Notes: generated from the sequence alone by a model not told the origin. 64,000 nucleotides of DNA from Aphidius gifuensis (GCF_014905175.1 NC_057789.1:10354001-10418000), one strand, 5' to 3'; shown: positions 43,991-56,047, counted from the first letter of the stretch. Made by a program: numbers and translations.

Positions 43991-44890
43991 AATATTTCAC
44001 TTTTATTATAAAACTATCTTTGTCATCAGCATCAATAATTGCGGTTACTGCTAACCTTGATGTACATGTTGTTTTAAAATATTTTGATGTCGGTTTGCAA
44101 TTTTATTTACAGTTTTGTGTCGTATCAACTATCACAACCTGATTAGATACAACTCTTATCATACGCGTATTATATGTGTAATACGGGACAAAATGTAAAA
44201 AATATGGGAATCTTGTAATCGATAAGTAGATTTTCCATATAATCTACTATGTTTCTTAAATCTTTGTTTATAAATAAATAACACTACAATAAAATAGTTT
44301 ATAATATAATGTGTGTTATAGATGAAATTGAATAATTTTAAAATATTATATCATTAATAACGATAGAAAATTATTTTATTACCCCAAATATATAATAGGA
44401 AAAGAAAGGAAGAGAAGTCTTCAAAACAATATCTAGGTTTATATAGTTTCTTTAGCTACTGCTTTTATTATGTATGTAGTATAAGAATTTACAGGCTTAG
44501 ATTTGCAACAAAAAATTTTGATTTTTATTCATAATGAACTGGGTATTGATTTAAAGGTTGAATAGAAATAAAATTATCATTATTTTTTTTTATTATATGT
44601 TGATTTTTCGAAAAACTTTCATTATCATGTAATATTCGTAATATTCGAAATTTCTGTTTGATGTATTTTTCAACCTCTGCTCGTCAGCATTTTTCATATC
44701 GAATTCACAAGCTTCGAATTCATGCTAATCAGGGTAAGGAGTATTTGAGATTACCGAGACGTTAAAAAAACGGCGTGCACCATCTGTCGGTAAGTTCCGA
44801 TCGTTAAAATCATAAAAATTGAAGAGGCAACAACGAAATTACAAGTAAAAAAAGATACAAGAATTAAAAATATAAGTAATAAAAATATTT
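43991..44890. other. No gene seen
   Basis: AT-rich; nothing recognised. 44697-44730 has a TCGAATTCACAAGCTTCGAATTC inverted motif. Confidence 0.4.
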
Positions 44891-46164
44891 ATGGTTACTG
44901 AACCACAAACACCACCAGAAATTGCTGAAGCAAGTGAAGCAGTATTGGGGACAATTGTGCCAAAAAAATCTCAATATATTTATGAAAAATCATATACCAA
45001 GTTCATAGCTTGGAAGACAGAAAAAAAAGCCACATCTTTTTCCAAAAGAACAATTTTGGCTTATTTCAAAGAATTATCATTAAAATATAAAACTTCAACT
45101 CTATGGAGTGAGCATTCAAAATTAAAAACTTGTCTTTTAAAATACCATAAAATTAATATCGGTGATTACACAGAATTAAAACCTTTTTTTCATAACCTAA
45201 AAAAAAATAAAAATGAGGATACAAAAAAATCCAAATCATTTACAAAAGGAGAAATTGAAAAATTTTTAAATGAAGCTCCAGATGAACAGTGGTTGGACGT
45301 AAAGGTAAAAAATAAATTTAATATAAAAAACTTTTTCAAAAAAGAAGAAAAAATTCAATTATTTTTTATATTTATACAATTATTTATTTATTTATTGATT
45401 TTAGGTGGTTATGATATTTGGTTTTCATGGTTATTGTAGAAGACAAGAATTGCATGGCTTACTAACAAGTGATATAATTATGAGATTATGAAATTTATTA
45501 TGAAAAAGATGATAATCAAAAAAAAAAATTCAATACTTGAAGTTTCAATACCAAGAGACAGAATAAAGAATTATATTGATAGAAAATTTGTAATAAGAGG
45601 AGAGTTTTACAAAATTTATGAAAAATACGCTACAATTAGAGATAAAATCGCTCTTGATAACCGCTTTTTCTATCAATACATAAATGGTAAATGTAAACGA
45701 CAAGTTATTGGTGTTAATAGTATTGGGAGTATGCCAAAAAGAATAGCTACATATTTAAAATTAGCTAATCCTGAGCAGGAAATGCTTTTCGACACACTGC
45801 AGCATCTTCTTTTATGGAAGGTGGAGGAGATGAAGAAAATTTGATGATTTCAGGTGGCTGGGAATCACGTACAGCTGCTCAAGGTTATGTGAGAGTTGCT
45901 CACAAAACTTTGGAGAAACATAATAAATTTTCAACTGCTGCAATAAATATACAAGTTGATGCGAATAAACAGAAGTCACCAATGGCAACACCAACAACAA
46001 CAGATATTGCTGTGTCAGCACTTTCAACAGCAAATCAATATACTTGTAGTTCAACAATAACATCAGCAGTGCCACCAACTGGACATAGTAGTATTGATGA
46101 TCAACACTCAATTGAAAGCCCAACAATATTGAATGTTGATAAAAAAAATGACCAGAAAATGTAA
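44891..46164 (+). pseudogene. Crypton-like tyrosine recombinase with one intron, frameshifted
   Basis: Exon 1 (44891-45304) reads VPKKSQYIYEKSYTKFIAWK, then LAYFKELSLKYKTSTLWSEH and KFLNEAPDEQWLDVK. A GT-AG intron spans 45305-45414. Exon 2 resumes VVMIFGFHGYCRRQELHGLL (box I Arg). A shift near 45488 gives KFVIRGEFYKIYEKYATIRD, RFFYQYINGKCKRQVIG and MPKRIATYLKLANPEQ. A further shift near 45785 gives GNAFRHTAASSF (the HxxR box, His changed to Asn) and GGWESRTAAQGYVRVAH, with the probable nucleophile Tyr. The family cuts and rejoins DNA through a 3'-phosphotyrosine. Shifts and the missing His make it inactive. Confidence 0.8.
45305..45414 (+). other. Intron inside the recombinase gene
   Basis: 110 bases, GTAAAAAATA at the donor and TTATTGATTTTAG at the acceptor. 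Removing it restores the conserved order WLDVK then VVMIFG in phase 0. The intron is itself open in frame, so a simple frame reading would miss it. Confidence 0.8.
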
Positions 46165-46202
46165 TTTCAGTTTTCGGGCAAATCAGCCATTCATTTGCAT
46201 AT

Positions 46203-46417
46203 TGTTACGTTTTAGGGTTAAAAATAAATGATATCTCTTTTTTCTATTTAAACTAATAGGTCTTTATTCATTTGCTATTCTATTGCAACTGCAACTTAAC
46301 TCTTTCTCTTATCTTTTTCCCGTTACTAAGGTCGTCATTTGTTATTAACTAATTCTATATTGTCTGTCTCTGTCTATCATATAGGAGGAGGGAATGATTA
46401 ACTTCATATTCGTAACA
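46203..46417 (-). repeat. 3' LTR of the gag-only element
   Basis: 215 bp, TG...CA on the minus strand; pairs with 48639-48853 at about 98% by eye (differences near 46220, 46312-46320 and 46358). Confidence 0.9.
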
Positions 46418-47044
46418 CTACCCTCCGCCCAATGAAGATTGTCGTCCCGACAATCCGTAACCTACAGCTCAAGAATGTTCAACAATCAGATCCTTGACCA
46501 CTGGGGATTCTCGAGTTATCCTAAGATGTTGTTCAGTATTCACTCACGGTTCAGGGGAAAACCCAATGTAAAAACCCTGAACGAACAACATTTACAATTA
46601 TATTTAATATCTACAGTCAATTTTGTTCAGTCAATAGAATATCTTCATTCAATCTATCTTTTTTATTGATTTATTCTTCTCCTAGATATTTGTCTTCTCC
46701 TAGATGATTAATTGTATTTATGATTGCAATTTAATTTTTCCTCCATTTAGTATAATATCAACCTAAATAAGCAAAATAAGAAAACCTAAAAAAAAAAATA
46801 TAATTTGCATAATTATGGTTATTATTTATTCGTTTCCAAAGCGTCCTTTGAAAACAAACAACATCAATTATCATTTTTACGAGTATTTTAATCTGTGGTG
46901 TACACCCATAAATAACCAAGTCACATTCATGCTCTTATTCAGGCCATTGATGAGAATTTCTCATCAAAGGGACAACACGTCCACTATGATTCCAAGGAAT
47001 CATGCCAAGGCAGTGACCAAAAATTTACCTAGGATTTTATTTAT

Positions 47045-47165
47045 TTACTTCTCAACCTTATTTCCTACCTGAAATAAGGAACCTCAGTCCATCGAGGGCC
47101 ATTTTTTACCTTTAACCTTGTTTCCTACCTGAAACAAGGAACCTCAGTCCATCGAAGGCCTTTTT
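47045..47165. repeat. Tandem duplication in the gag-only element
   Basis: GGAACCTCAGTCCATCGA preceded by ACCTTRTTTCCTACCTGAAA occurs twice (about 47051-47107 and 47113-47165). Confidence 0.7.
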
Positions 47166-47347
47166 TTTTTTTTTTTTTTTTAATTTCTCATCTTACTTTT
47201 ACTTAAAGTAAGAATTTCCAATCTATTTTTTTTTTTTTATTATTTATTTATTTATTTTTTTTTATTATTTAATTTGATTACAAACATACTCTTATTTAAA
47301 GTATGCATAAATTTTGTTTACATGTAAACCACTTTATCAATTTTATT

Positions 47348-48454
47348 TTAATGACTATTTTTATTTTTATTACAACTATTTGCATAGTGGCCTCATTTTT
47401 TGCATTTAAAACAAACAATTCCAGATTTATTTTTATCAGTTTTTCCTCCATTTGTTTTGTTTTTATCATAATAATTCTTATTTTTTTTGAAATCATTATT
47501 ATCAATAGTTCTTTCATTTTTATAATGGTACTCATAGGGTTTAAATCTTGAATTGAAATCTTTTTCTTTTTTATTTTTATAAACTAAATTTGTAACGGAT
47601 AACAATTCACTTGCTCTTTCAGCTGCTTCATATAAAGATTCTATTCTTTCTGAACGTAGAGTAAATTCAATTCGCGAATTGTGAATTACATTAATGAATT
47701 GGAGACATGCTATACGGTCGCGTGCTTCACTTGGTAGGTTGTAATGTGCTAAATTAGTTAATTTTTCAATTTCTTCTGCGAAATTCGAGAAATCTTGGTC
47801 GTATCTTTGTTTTAATCCTAATAATTGATTATAATACATACGAGAAAATTGTCTTTCATTAAATTTTTTGTCCAGTAATTCTGTTATTTTATCAATTTGT
47901 TTCAATCCATTAGCTGACAAATTTTCTAATACTATTTGAGCTTTACCCCTTAATGACGATGCTAATTGAGCTGCTTTTTCACTTTCATTTCAATTATTAT
48001 TTTCTGCGACAATATTAAAATGAATTTGATAGAGATTCCACGAGGTTAATCCGTCATATTCATTGAGTTTATTTATTGAGTTGTTACGTGTAACGTTTGT
48101 TATTGAGTCATAATTTTTATTAGTGTTATACTTATTAGAATTAGAAGTTGAAGCCCCAATGTTTATTTCCGGTAAGGATTTAAATTGACTCATCTGGATA
48201 TGAGGTGAATTTTTCGGAAAAATATGTTCCGATCTTATTGTTGGTTTATTTCTACGTTCTGAGTTACAATTTGTTTGAGGTCTTATTCGAGGTTCACTGG
48301 TATTTGTAAAGCTATTAATTTCTCGAAATAATTTAATTGTCTCTTCTCTTGCTATTTTCCGTGATTCTTCTAATTCTCTTCGTAAAGATTCTCTGAACAC
48401 TGATATTTTCTCATCGAACTCTTTTTTTAAAGCTTCTAAATCTGATTTAGACAT
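47348..48454 (-). pseudogene. gag: Gag polyprotein of the LTR element, broken only by two TGA codons
   Basis: It starts at ATG 48454 (MSKSDLEALKKEFDEKISVF) with a coiled-coil leader. It runs through a gypsy-type capsid, VLENLSANGLKQIDKITELL and RYDQDFSNFAEEIEKLTNLA, to a basic Asn/Lys-rich tail and a CCHC zinc knuckle, CFKCKK then GHYANSC. The frame is continuous for about 369 codons except for TGA at 47990-47992 and TGA at 47393-47395. Both sit where Trp would fit (after AENNN before NESEKAAQLA, and inside the knuckle before GH). Gag would form the particle and bind the RNA. Confidence 0.8.
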
Positions 48455-48620
48455 TTTTTATTTTTATTTTTTTTTTTTTATTTTTAGATATTTTTATTCT
48501 GTGAGCGTTTCACTATTTCAAATAAAATAGAATTCGATTTGATTAATTTAATGAATTTATATTTATTTTTTATATTTTCATTCTATTATGTAATATTTTC
48601 CTTCTATTTTATTTTTACTT

Positions 48621-48638
48621 TTTTACTTCTGACACCAA
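48621..48638 (-). promoter_or_regulatory. Primer-binding site of the gag-only element
   Basis: TTGGTGTCAGAAGTAAAA on the minus strand, immediately after the 5' LTR terminal CA; typical position and TGGTGTCA core of a tRNA 3'-end complement. Confidence 0.6.
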
Positions 48639-48853
48639 TGTTACGTTTTAGGGTTGAAAATAAATGATATCTCTTTTTTCTATTTAAACTAATAGGTCTT
48701 TATTCATTTGCTATTCTATTGCAACTGCAACTTAACTCTTTCTCTCATCTCTTTCCCGTTACTAAGGTCGTCATTTGTTATTAACTAATTCTTTATTGTC
48801 TGTCTCTGTCTATCATATAGGAGGAGGGAATGATTAACTTCATATTCGTAACA
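48639..48853 (-). repeat. 5' LTR of the gag-only element
   Basis: Partner of 46203-46417; would carry the promoter for minus-strand transcription. Confidence 0.9.
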
Positions 48854-49546
48854 ATATACATAATTTAAAAAAATTGTTAGTGCAATGTCTAGAAAAAAAA
48901 AAACCGATTTTCTAAACACTTAGAAAATCTCAAGTTTGTTGTTTTATTTAAGTATGTTAGCTAATATTATTATTATTAATAATGTGAAATCAAAAAGTTA
49001 AAATTTAAAAAAAGAAAAAAAGCTAACAATACCAAAATCTTCAAAGTTTGTTATACTATTAATAGCATAAGAAAGTTTTCTTTAATTTTATTAAGATTTT
49101 AATCAAATTACTTCTTCACTTGTACTTGAAAGAAAAAAAAAATGCTAGTAATTATCAATCAGTAAGAATTTAAAAATAAAACAAAAAACTAGCAATTATC
49201 AAAACAAAAACTTTAAAATTGTTTTCGTACTATCAAATATTATTATAAGCATGAAAATTATTCTTTATTATTAAAACCAAGTTTTCTTTTACAATAAAAA
49301 ACAATTCTTTTTCTTTTACAATGTTTTTGTATGAGAAAATATTATTATATTATTTTATTATTTAATATTATTTAATATTATTATTTATAATTTATAAAGT
49401 TAAAGTTCCATTTACAAAGAATAAATTATATGATTAATAAAATAAAAATTTTATCGCTCAATATTTTTGGTCATTAATTTGTACTTCTTTCTTTTTTAAT
49501 TTGTACTACCAGGAAAACAATGAACAAATAAAAAAAAACTAATAAA
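48854..49546. other. No gene; probable continuation of the Crypton 3' region
   Basis: AT-rich DNA resuming after the LTR insertion. No frame or repeat of note. Confidence 0.35.
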
Positions 49547-50165
49547 TTAAATTTTGAAAAATAGATTTTCATCATCATCTAACAATTTTGAAAATACAAT
49601 TTCGTCATTTTGATTAATTGAGTGATCTTGAACTGCAGGTTTATCTAACCTATTACTTGGTGTTGGAGACGTTATTGTTGTTGTTGTTACTGTTGTAATT
49701 ATTGTAATCGTTGCAGAAGAAGTACTATTTGTTGTTGTTGTTACTGTTGTTGTTGTTGATAGTATAGTAGTAGTTGGTGGTGGTGGTATTAATTTTACTG
49801 GTGCTGGTAAAGTGACTGATTTTATTTGTTTCAAAGTTGATGAATGAACTGGTGTTATTGATGATGATTGTACTGATGATTGTCTGAGGGTGACACATGA
49901 TTTTTTTTTTGGAGACTAATTAAAATAATTTAATCCAAATTTTTTTTTTTTGTTATTTGCTTCATTAGTTGTAGTAATGCATGACAGTTTATTACCAAGA
50001 CCAGTAGAAAAAGTTTTCATGGGTAGCCACGAAGATTTTCTTTGATTTTGTGGTGGTACTGGCATCCCCCAATCACTGTCATTTTCAACAGCATAATTTT
50101 TGCATTGATTTTTGAATACATCCTGAAGTTCTTCACCAGTGAATGTGTGATTACCTCCAAATTAA
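49547..50165 (-). pseudogene. Unrecognised protein-like frame with Thr-rich tract
   Basis: From about 50145 the minus strand reads GGNHTFTGEELQDVFKNQCK, NYAVENDSDWGMPVPPQNQR and KSSWLPMKTFSTGLGNKLSC. It meets an in-frame TAG near 49916 after an A12 run and continues in phase with SPKKKSCVTLRQSSVQSSSI, then APVKLIPPPPTTT and a long Thr run. The N-terminal part has balanced composition and may be an exon (it follows an AG). The A12 run could be a frameshift site rather than the real end. No family recognised. Possibly a host gene fragment or a second ORF of the Crypton element. Confidence 0.35.
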
Positions 50166-50874
50166 AAAATGATATCATCATATCAAAACATAGTTAAGTC
50201 ATTATAGTCATGTCCTTGACAATCAATTTTTTTTCTATTTTTTTTTTTTTTCAAGTTACACAAAAACAAAAACAAAGTTAATAGTTAGGTTAAGACGATT
50301 ATTTCCAAGAAGAAGTTGGAGGGCGGGGGAATCAGAGCAGCGTGCTACTCGAGTTAACATAAATCATAATGTGTCACAACGTGCCGGCATAGACAAGTCT
50401 ATAGAAGTGTCACGCAGCATTTTATTTTGTTGAATTATTTATTTAACTTTTCCGGTTGTTGTTGAGCGGTTATAGTTTAATATTGTGTGTCAATTATATA
50501 AATTACTTTACATGAATTAAACTTAATAAAAAATAATTACAGTGGTATTGAAAAAAAGTGGTACGTGGAAAAATATTATTGTTATCTACCAGTGGAAGTG
50601 ATTTTAACAGATTAAAAAAAACAGAAATTATTATAGTGTAACACACGGATATTGCGGATTTAAATACAAATATTGGATAATCGATCAACAAAAAGTAAGT
50701 GGTAATCCTTTTGCTTGCTTTAATATATAACGGCTCTTTGTTATCATTATTTTATGTAAAATGACATGCTTTGTTTGAGAGGCTAGGTTTAAGACACAAC
50801 GGTCACGATCTTTCTCATTCCATTCACACAATAGCGGTGACCTACCGTCGTCTATCTTTCTCACACACGGAATA
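50166..50874. other. No gene; left flank of the BEL/Pao element
   Basis: Mostly AT-rich. 50300-50410 is less so (GAAGTTGGAGGGCGGGGGAA). Ends in GAATA, the target duplication. Confidence 0.4.
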
Positions 50875-51306
50875 TGTTCACGCGAGCTCCTCTAATGTGT
50901 GTCGTCACAGAGATGACCAGTAACCACTGCGCATCTCTGTTACTCACTGTCCAATCAGCGCACACTAGAGAAACTCTCATGTCGTCACAACAACGCTCGG
51001 CTTACACCGTACGTAAGTCCCCAAGCAGCAGTCTGGAGTCACTTGCGTTTTGGTTATTCTACAATACACACCACATTTTTTCATTCAATTATACCTGGTG
51101 ATACACACCGAGTAAAATTACCTTTGAGTTAATTTTCACGTTGGGCAAAAGGTATACAACCTTTTGCAGAGTATATTTATTGAGTAATATCACCCTTTTG
51201 TATATATTTTTCCCTATTAAATAAACACTAATATTTAACCACAAGTTTATCATATCCTGTCACATTTATTTCATCCCTTTATACAGTCCACATCATGGCG
51301 TAAACA
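50875..51306 (+). repeat. 5' LTR of the BEL/Pao element (69 bp shorter than its partner)
   Basis: 432 bp. Compared with the 3' LTR it lacks 69 bases after CACCGTACGT. Otherwise the two differ at around ten positions. Confidence 0.93.
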
Positions 51307-51325
51307 TTTGGTCCTTATCGAGCAA
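51307..51325 (+). promoter_or_regulatory. Primer-binding site of the BEL/Pao element
   Basis: TTTGGTCCTTATCGAGCAA directly follows the LTR's terminal CA, the expected place for tRNA priming. Confidence 0.6.
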
Positions 51326-51957
51326 AAGTAAATTCAATGTGTTCCCAAAATGGTGATATAAAACAAGTGAAAATTGAGTGTGTAATTTTTGAGTTATTGT
51401 GAGTGTAAATCGGAGCATCACGAGGTAAAATTTGAGAGCGTTGAGCGACCTCATGGGGGTGGTGATGGAATGATATTTTAACTTGTTGCCAAAAAAAGGA
51501 ACAAGTATCCAGGGTGGATAAATATCATTTTTTTATAATCGAGAGATTTTTTTTTTATTCTCCACGCGACAACTTCCGGTGTGGTTTTTAGTTTATCGAG
51601 ACCGCATGGTCAAAACTTGGAAAAAAAAATATTAATCATGCTTCTAAAAAAAAAAAAGAGAGTGTGAGAGGATGAGAGAGAGAGAAAAGTTTAGTTATTT
51701 TTCTTCCACACGGTTGTTTTGTCTAGTTTTTTTTCGAGGTTAAACGTGATGCTCACGATGTGTGTGAAAAATCCAACCCATGTCATCCAGTTAAATATCC
51801 AACATCCAACTATTTTTGTCATTTGTTCTGTGTGATTCTGAATGATAAGAGTATGAGTGGTTGGGATGTAGTAATATATTGGTCAAAAAATTAAGGGTTA
51901 CTGTAAAATAATGTATGGTAACAAATGAGTAATTTTTTCTTCAATATATGAAAGGTT

Positions 51958-53380
51958 ATGGCGCAGCAAGGTCCAGAAGGTCAACCAGGGCCATCAAAGG
52001 ACGACACTGGTGACGTGAAATCACCTCTATTTGAGGCAGCTTTGTCACCGGAGGAGCTTTTGGCCAATCAACAGGCAGCCGCTATAAGAAACTGCCTCAA
52101 CGACGCCTATGTTTCCCAGCAGATCTTGAGTGAGCGTTTGATTCGTATTTACAACTGGGTGAACAATGGCGTGAAGGAGGAGAAGGTCTTCTCAGCCAGT
52201 GAGCTGTCTCAGACTGACCGAATTTATCAGCAGTACAGCGACGCCCACAAATTGATACAACAACAACTGTTACACCTCCCAAGAGAGCATCAAGAAGCTG
52301 AGCAATCTGCCAGGTCTTATTGGTTGAATAACAAATACCTCACTGTTGAAGAGGGGTATTTTGAGACCTCAGCTTTGCTCAAAGACAAGTTGTCTCTCTT
52401 AAGACCACCACCCAGTGCCGCAGTACTTCAGAACATAAATGAACTACCACCACTTGATGTCCCAACTTTTGATGGTGATTACACTACGTGGTTAGGCTTT
52501 GCGGACATGTTCGATCATACAAAGACCTGGCTTATCAGACATTTCTAAATTCAGGCATTTGCTTTCGGCACTGGATGAAAGGACTAAGGAGAAAATCAGT
52601 GGCATCGCAGTTACTGGTGACAACTTCTCCTTAGCCTGGGACAAGCTAAAAAGAGATTATGGTAATCCAAGGAGGTTGGTAACAGCAGAATTGTCAAACA
52701 TGTTTGACCATTTAAAGATGTCAGCACCATGTGCTCAAGAGTTGTCACGAATAATCTCTCGTGTAGATCATTCATCAGCGGCACTACGCAAATTGGGTCG
52801 TCCTGTTGAGTATTGGGACGACATCATCGTATACAGAGTTAGCAGATTATTACACAACTCCTTGGCAGCCTCCTGGGAAAAGAAAATAGCAAACACCACT
52901 GAACCTCCATCCTGGTTGGAGTTTCGAAGCTATCTAACTTCTCAGGAAAGAGCCTTGGAGTTGGTGGAGCAGTTGAATACTTCTCCGAGTCCACAGAGTT
53001 CGTTACGAGCTCATCATGGTGCAACAACATCACCACCAGCTAACACATACTATTGTGAACTCTGCAAGAGCAACTCACACAAATTGGTGGTGTGCCAAAA
53101 ATTCATTGATATGTCACCTGTTGCCAGAGATGATTTTGTTAAAATGAGAAGAGCAAAATTCATCTGTTTCAACTGCCTGGGCTCTCATGCAGTTGCACAC
53201 TGCAAAATAACACAGACGTGCAGGAGATGTCCTGGGCAGAGGCACCACACCATGTTGTGCTACAAGAGCAGGTCCAAGAGGGCCACAGAGCCAACACCAT
53301 CGTCATCATCAAAGCCAGCTACAGCTTCAGCACCAACATCTACATCAGCAGCAGCAGAGAAAAAAGTAAAAACAACATAA
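51958..53380 (+). pseudogene. gag: BEL/Pao gag with one frameshift
   Basis: ATG 51958 begins MAQQGPEGQPGPSKDDTGDV. The matrix/capsid part includes LPPLDVPTFDGDYTTWLGFA (the Pao gag hallmark). The frame shifts near 52510-52535 into GLSDISKFRHLLSALDERTK, then GNPRRLVTAELSNMF. Cys/His knuckles YYCELCKSNSHKLVVC, FICFNCLGSHAVAHC and CRRCPGQRHHTMLC follow, and a Ser/Ala-rich tail ends with a stop at 53380. Apart from the shift it is complete, about 470 codons. It would package RNA. Confidence 0.88.
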
Positions 53381-54185
53381 ATATTTGGGTTTTTTTGCTG
53401 TTGTTGATTGAGGCCACAGTTGGCATTGTTATTGGAGCCTCTACTGTCTCGAGATGGTCTCGAGGCAATAGTTCATCGTTTTTTTGTGCCTGAACAAAAA
53501 AAGACACACAAAGCACCAGAGCAACAATGACTTTTAAGATTTTGTACTCAACACTCTCTATACCTTGCTATCTTTAATATATTCAGTATTTTTTTTTTAA
53601 TTAAAATCATTTTTTTTATATACACGTAAAATCATTTTTTTGCATATATTTAGAATCATTTTTATATATCTTTATATTTAAAATCATTTCATTATATATG
53701 TATATATTTAAAACCATTTTGATACATTATTATTATTTTTTTCTACATAAAATTCGAGCCATTAATTTATCAATTAAATATTTAATTTAACGTTGTTTTT
53801 TTTACATTTTATTTTGTAAAAATACTACTTGTTCTTTTGGTCAATATTCATCATTTATTTTTCTTTTTTTTGCACATATATTGACACATACTTGTTTAAA
53901 AAAAAAAAACAACAAAACTAAACTTGCTGTTGTTTAATAAAATAAATATAAATGAAATGGACTAGATATTATCACGTTTCCACTTCTCCTTTCTTCTCCA
54001 TCTGGATCAAACTAGACGTAGTTTTTTTATTGGGTAAATGTATATGCATATGTATACATGAGTGCACTGCATTGAGTACGTATGCATATATATATATGTG
54101 TTCATGTGGCATTGACTTCTCATGGCGTGGACATATATATATATATCATGTGTAGGCCAGGCATGCATGTTTATTAGACCGTTTC
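53381..54185. other. Spacer between gag and pol
   Basis: Low complexity: AAAATCATTTTTTTATATA-type words recur at 53605-53720. Nothing coding. A long gag-pol spacer is unusual for the family; an intron is possible (see findings). Confidence 0.5.
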
Positions 54186-55134
54186 AAAAAAAAAAAAAAA
54201 TTTTTTTTTTTCTCTCCCACCCCCTAAAATCTTAGTATTCAACAAGACAAACAATCTACTGTTTTCAATTTTTTTTTTTTTTTTTTTTTAATGTCGCTCA
54301 TCGACTTTGAATACTTTCCATTTAAAATACATGTAAGGAAAGTGTTTATTTTATACTTTTGTTCATAACTTTATCAATTTTTAAGCTAGAGACTTGGAAA
54401 TACGACCATTCGAAAGCTTAAAAAAAAATCTTTGAAATACATATTGGAAAAAAAATTTTTAATCATCTGTTTCTCGGCTAGAAAACTACGTAAACGTTTA
54501 TTTCTAAACAAACGATAATTTATTTATTCGAAGACCTCTGGGCATTCATATAGCATTGAAAAATTCGGCATATAAGATATAGTGTCTAAAGCTTTTTAAT
54601 TAATCTTTTCAAATAATCATCTTGAATTGAAATATATTGATTATTTCGAAAGTTATGATTTTTTGAAACACCTAACCGAAAACAGCATTCATTCGTTTAT
54701 AAAAAAATTGCACAAATAACATTGTTTTTTTTTCAGTGTTTCAAAAAATCATAACTTTTATAATCATCAATAAATTTCAATTTAAGATGATTATTTAACA
54801 AAAACTTTTAGACCTATATTTATATGACAGAATTTTGAGCCATATGGATGCCCAGAGGTCTTCGAATAAATAAGTATCGTTTGTTTAAATAAACGTTTAC
54901 ATGTTTTTAAAAACTACTAAATATGTGTATTTCAAAGCTTTTGAGCTTTGAAGATATAACCAAAATCTAGCTCAAAATGATAAAAGTTATAAACAAAAAG
55001 TATAAAATGAAATTCTGCTTACATGTATTTTAAATAAAATATTAAAGAGATGAGCATTAAAATATAGTCGATTGTTTGTCTTGTTGAATCTAGATCTTAG
55101 ATGGGGAAAAATTTTTTTTTTTTTGAGATCTATA
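54186..55134. mobile_element. Fold-back element inserted in the BEL/Pao element
   Basis: Arms of about 400-490 bases (54200-54690; 54735-55120) are imperfect complements: ATTCAACAAGACAAACAATC pairs with GATTGTTTGTCTTGTTGAAT, and AAATACATGTAAG, CGAAGACCTCTGGGCAT and TTTTTTGAAACAC with their complements. Non-coding. Confidence 0.8.
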
Positions 55135-55418
55135 TATGTTAGGTGTATGCTTTAGAATTTTATGATGCTCACAGCTGTTATATCTCGAGCTGACTGAAGG
55201 GGTGTGGTCAATGCTCTTTTTCCTTTCTTTGTTTTCTTGTCTTGTTGTACATCGGCATAGAGTTATAATTGTTTCATCGGTGCATTCGTGTCATGGAGGA
55301 GTACTCGAGGGCCAAGAGTACTCAAATTGTTGTTACATTCTCATGTTTTCATGGTGTACATATATGTTTCAACATTTTCTTGTGTTCCTTTTAATTTCAT
55401 CGTTGTTAAATTAGGTCA

Positions 55419-56047
55419 ATGGGTTTAAACAGGGAACTACATTTGACAATTTTTCAACAGGGAGAAGATCAAGTACGAGTCCTAGTGGAGAGGCTCACAC
55501 CTCGGCATCCAGTGCTGCTGACAACAGCGTTAGTGGACTCTCTTGATCGCTGGGGTAGGGTTGTCACTATCCGAGCATTGCTGGATAAAGGGTCTGAGAC
55601 GTCACTGGTTACTGAGGAATTAGCAAACCGTCTAGGACTCAACAGATCATCAGCATGCCTTGCAGTGGTTGGCATTGGCCAAAATTCCATGCAAGCTAGG
55701 GGAGAAATTATAATCACGGTGATCTCCAGGGTTTCACCGTATCGCCGAGCTGTTTTAGCTTTAATTATGCCAAGGCTCACTGGGTTGTTACCATCGGCAG
55801 CCATTAAGAGGCAGCAAATACAAAATTGGCCTCAGATTCAACATCTGAAGCTGGCTGATCCCGAGTTTTATTTGCCAGCGCCAATTGACGCGATCCTTGG
55901 TGCTGATGTATACAGCACAGTATTAAAGGAAGGCGTCTTGAGAGGTAGAGAAGACTATCCAACAGCTCAGAGTACAGAGCTGGGTTGGGTGTTATCTGGT
56001 AACACACCGAGCTTTGGTAGAGATATTTCTCTCATGACATCAAAACA
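55419..56047 (+). pseudogene. pol: BEL/Pao protease region
   Basis: VLLTTALVDSLDRWGRVVTI then RALLDKGSETSLVTEELANR is the Pao-type aspartic protease (D-x-GS), followed by IDAILGADVYSTVLKEGVLR and STELGWVLSGNT, the usual link to the RT. The start is uncertain: ATG 55419 is preceded by TTGTTAAATTAGG, which resembles a splice acceptor. A frameshift at about 56050-56095 separates it from the RT. Confidence 0.85.

Larger units (their letters stand above)
46203..48853 (-). mobile_element. Gag-only LTR retrotransposon (2651 bp), ATAT target duplication
   Basis: Two 215-bp LTRs (46203-46417; 48639-48853) differ at only a handful of bases. On the minus strand each starts TGTTACGAATATG and ends AAACGTAACA (TG...CA). 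ATAT flanks both sides (46199-46202; 48854-48857). After the 5' LTR comes TTGGTGTCAGAAGTAAAA (primer-binding-like), before the 3' LTR a purine-rich GGGCGGAGGGTAG. Only gag lies between; there is no protease, RT or integrase. The copy interrupts the region just 3' of the Crypton gene. It must use enzymes supplied in trans. Confidence 0.9.
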
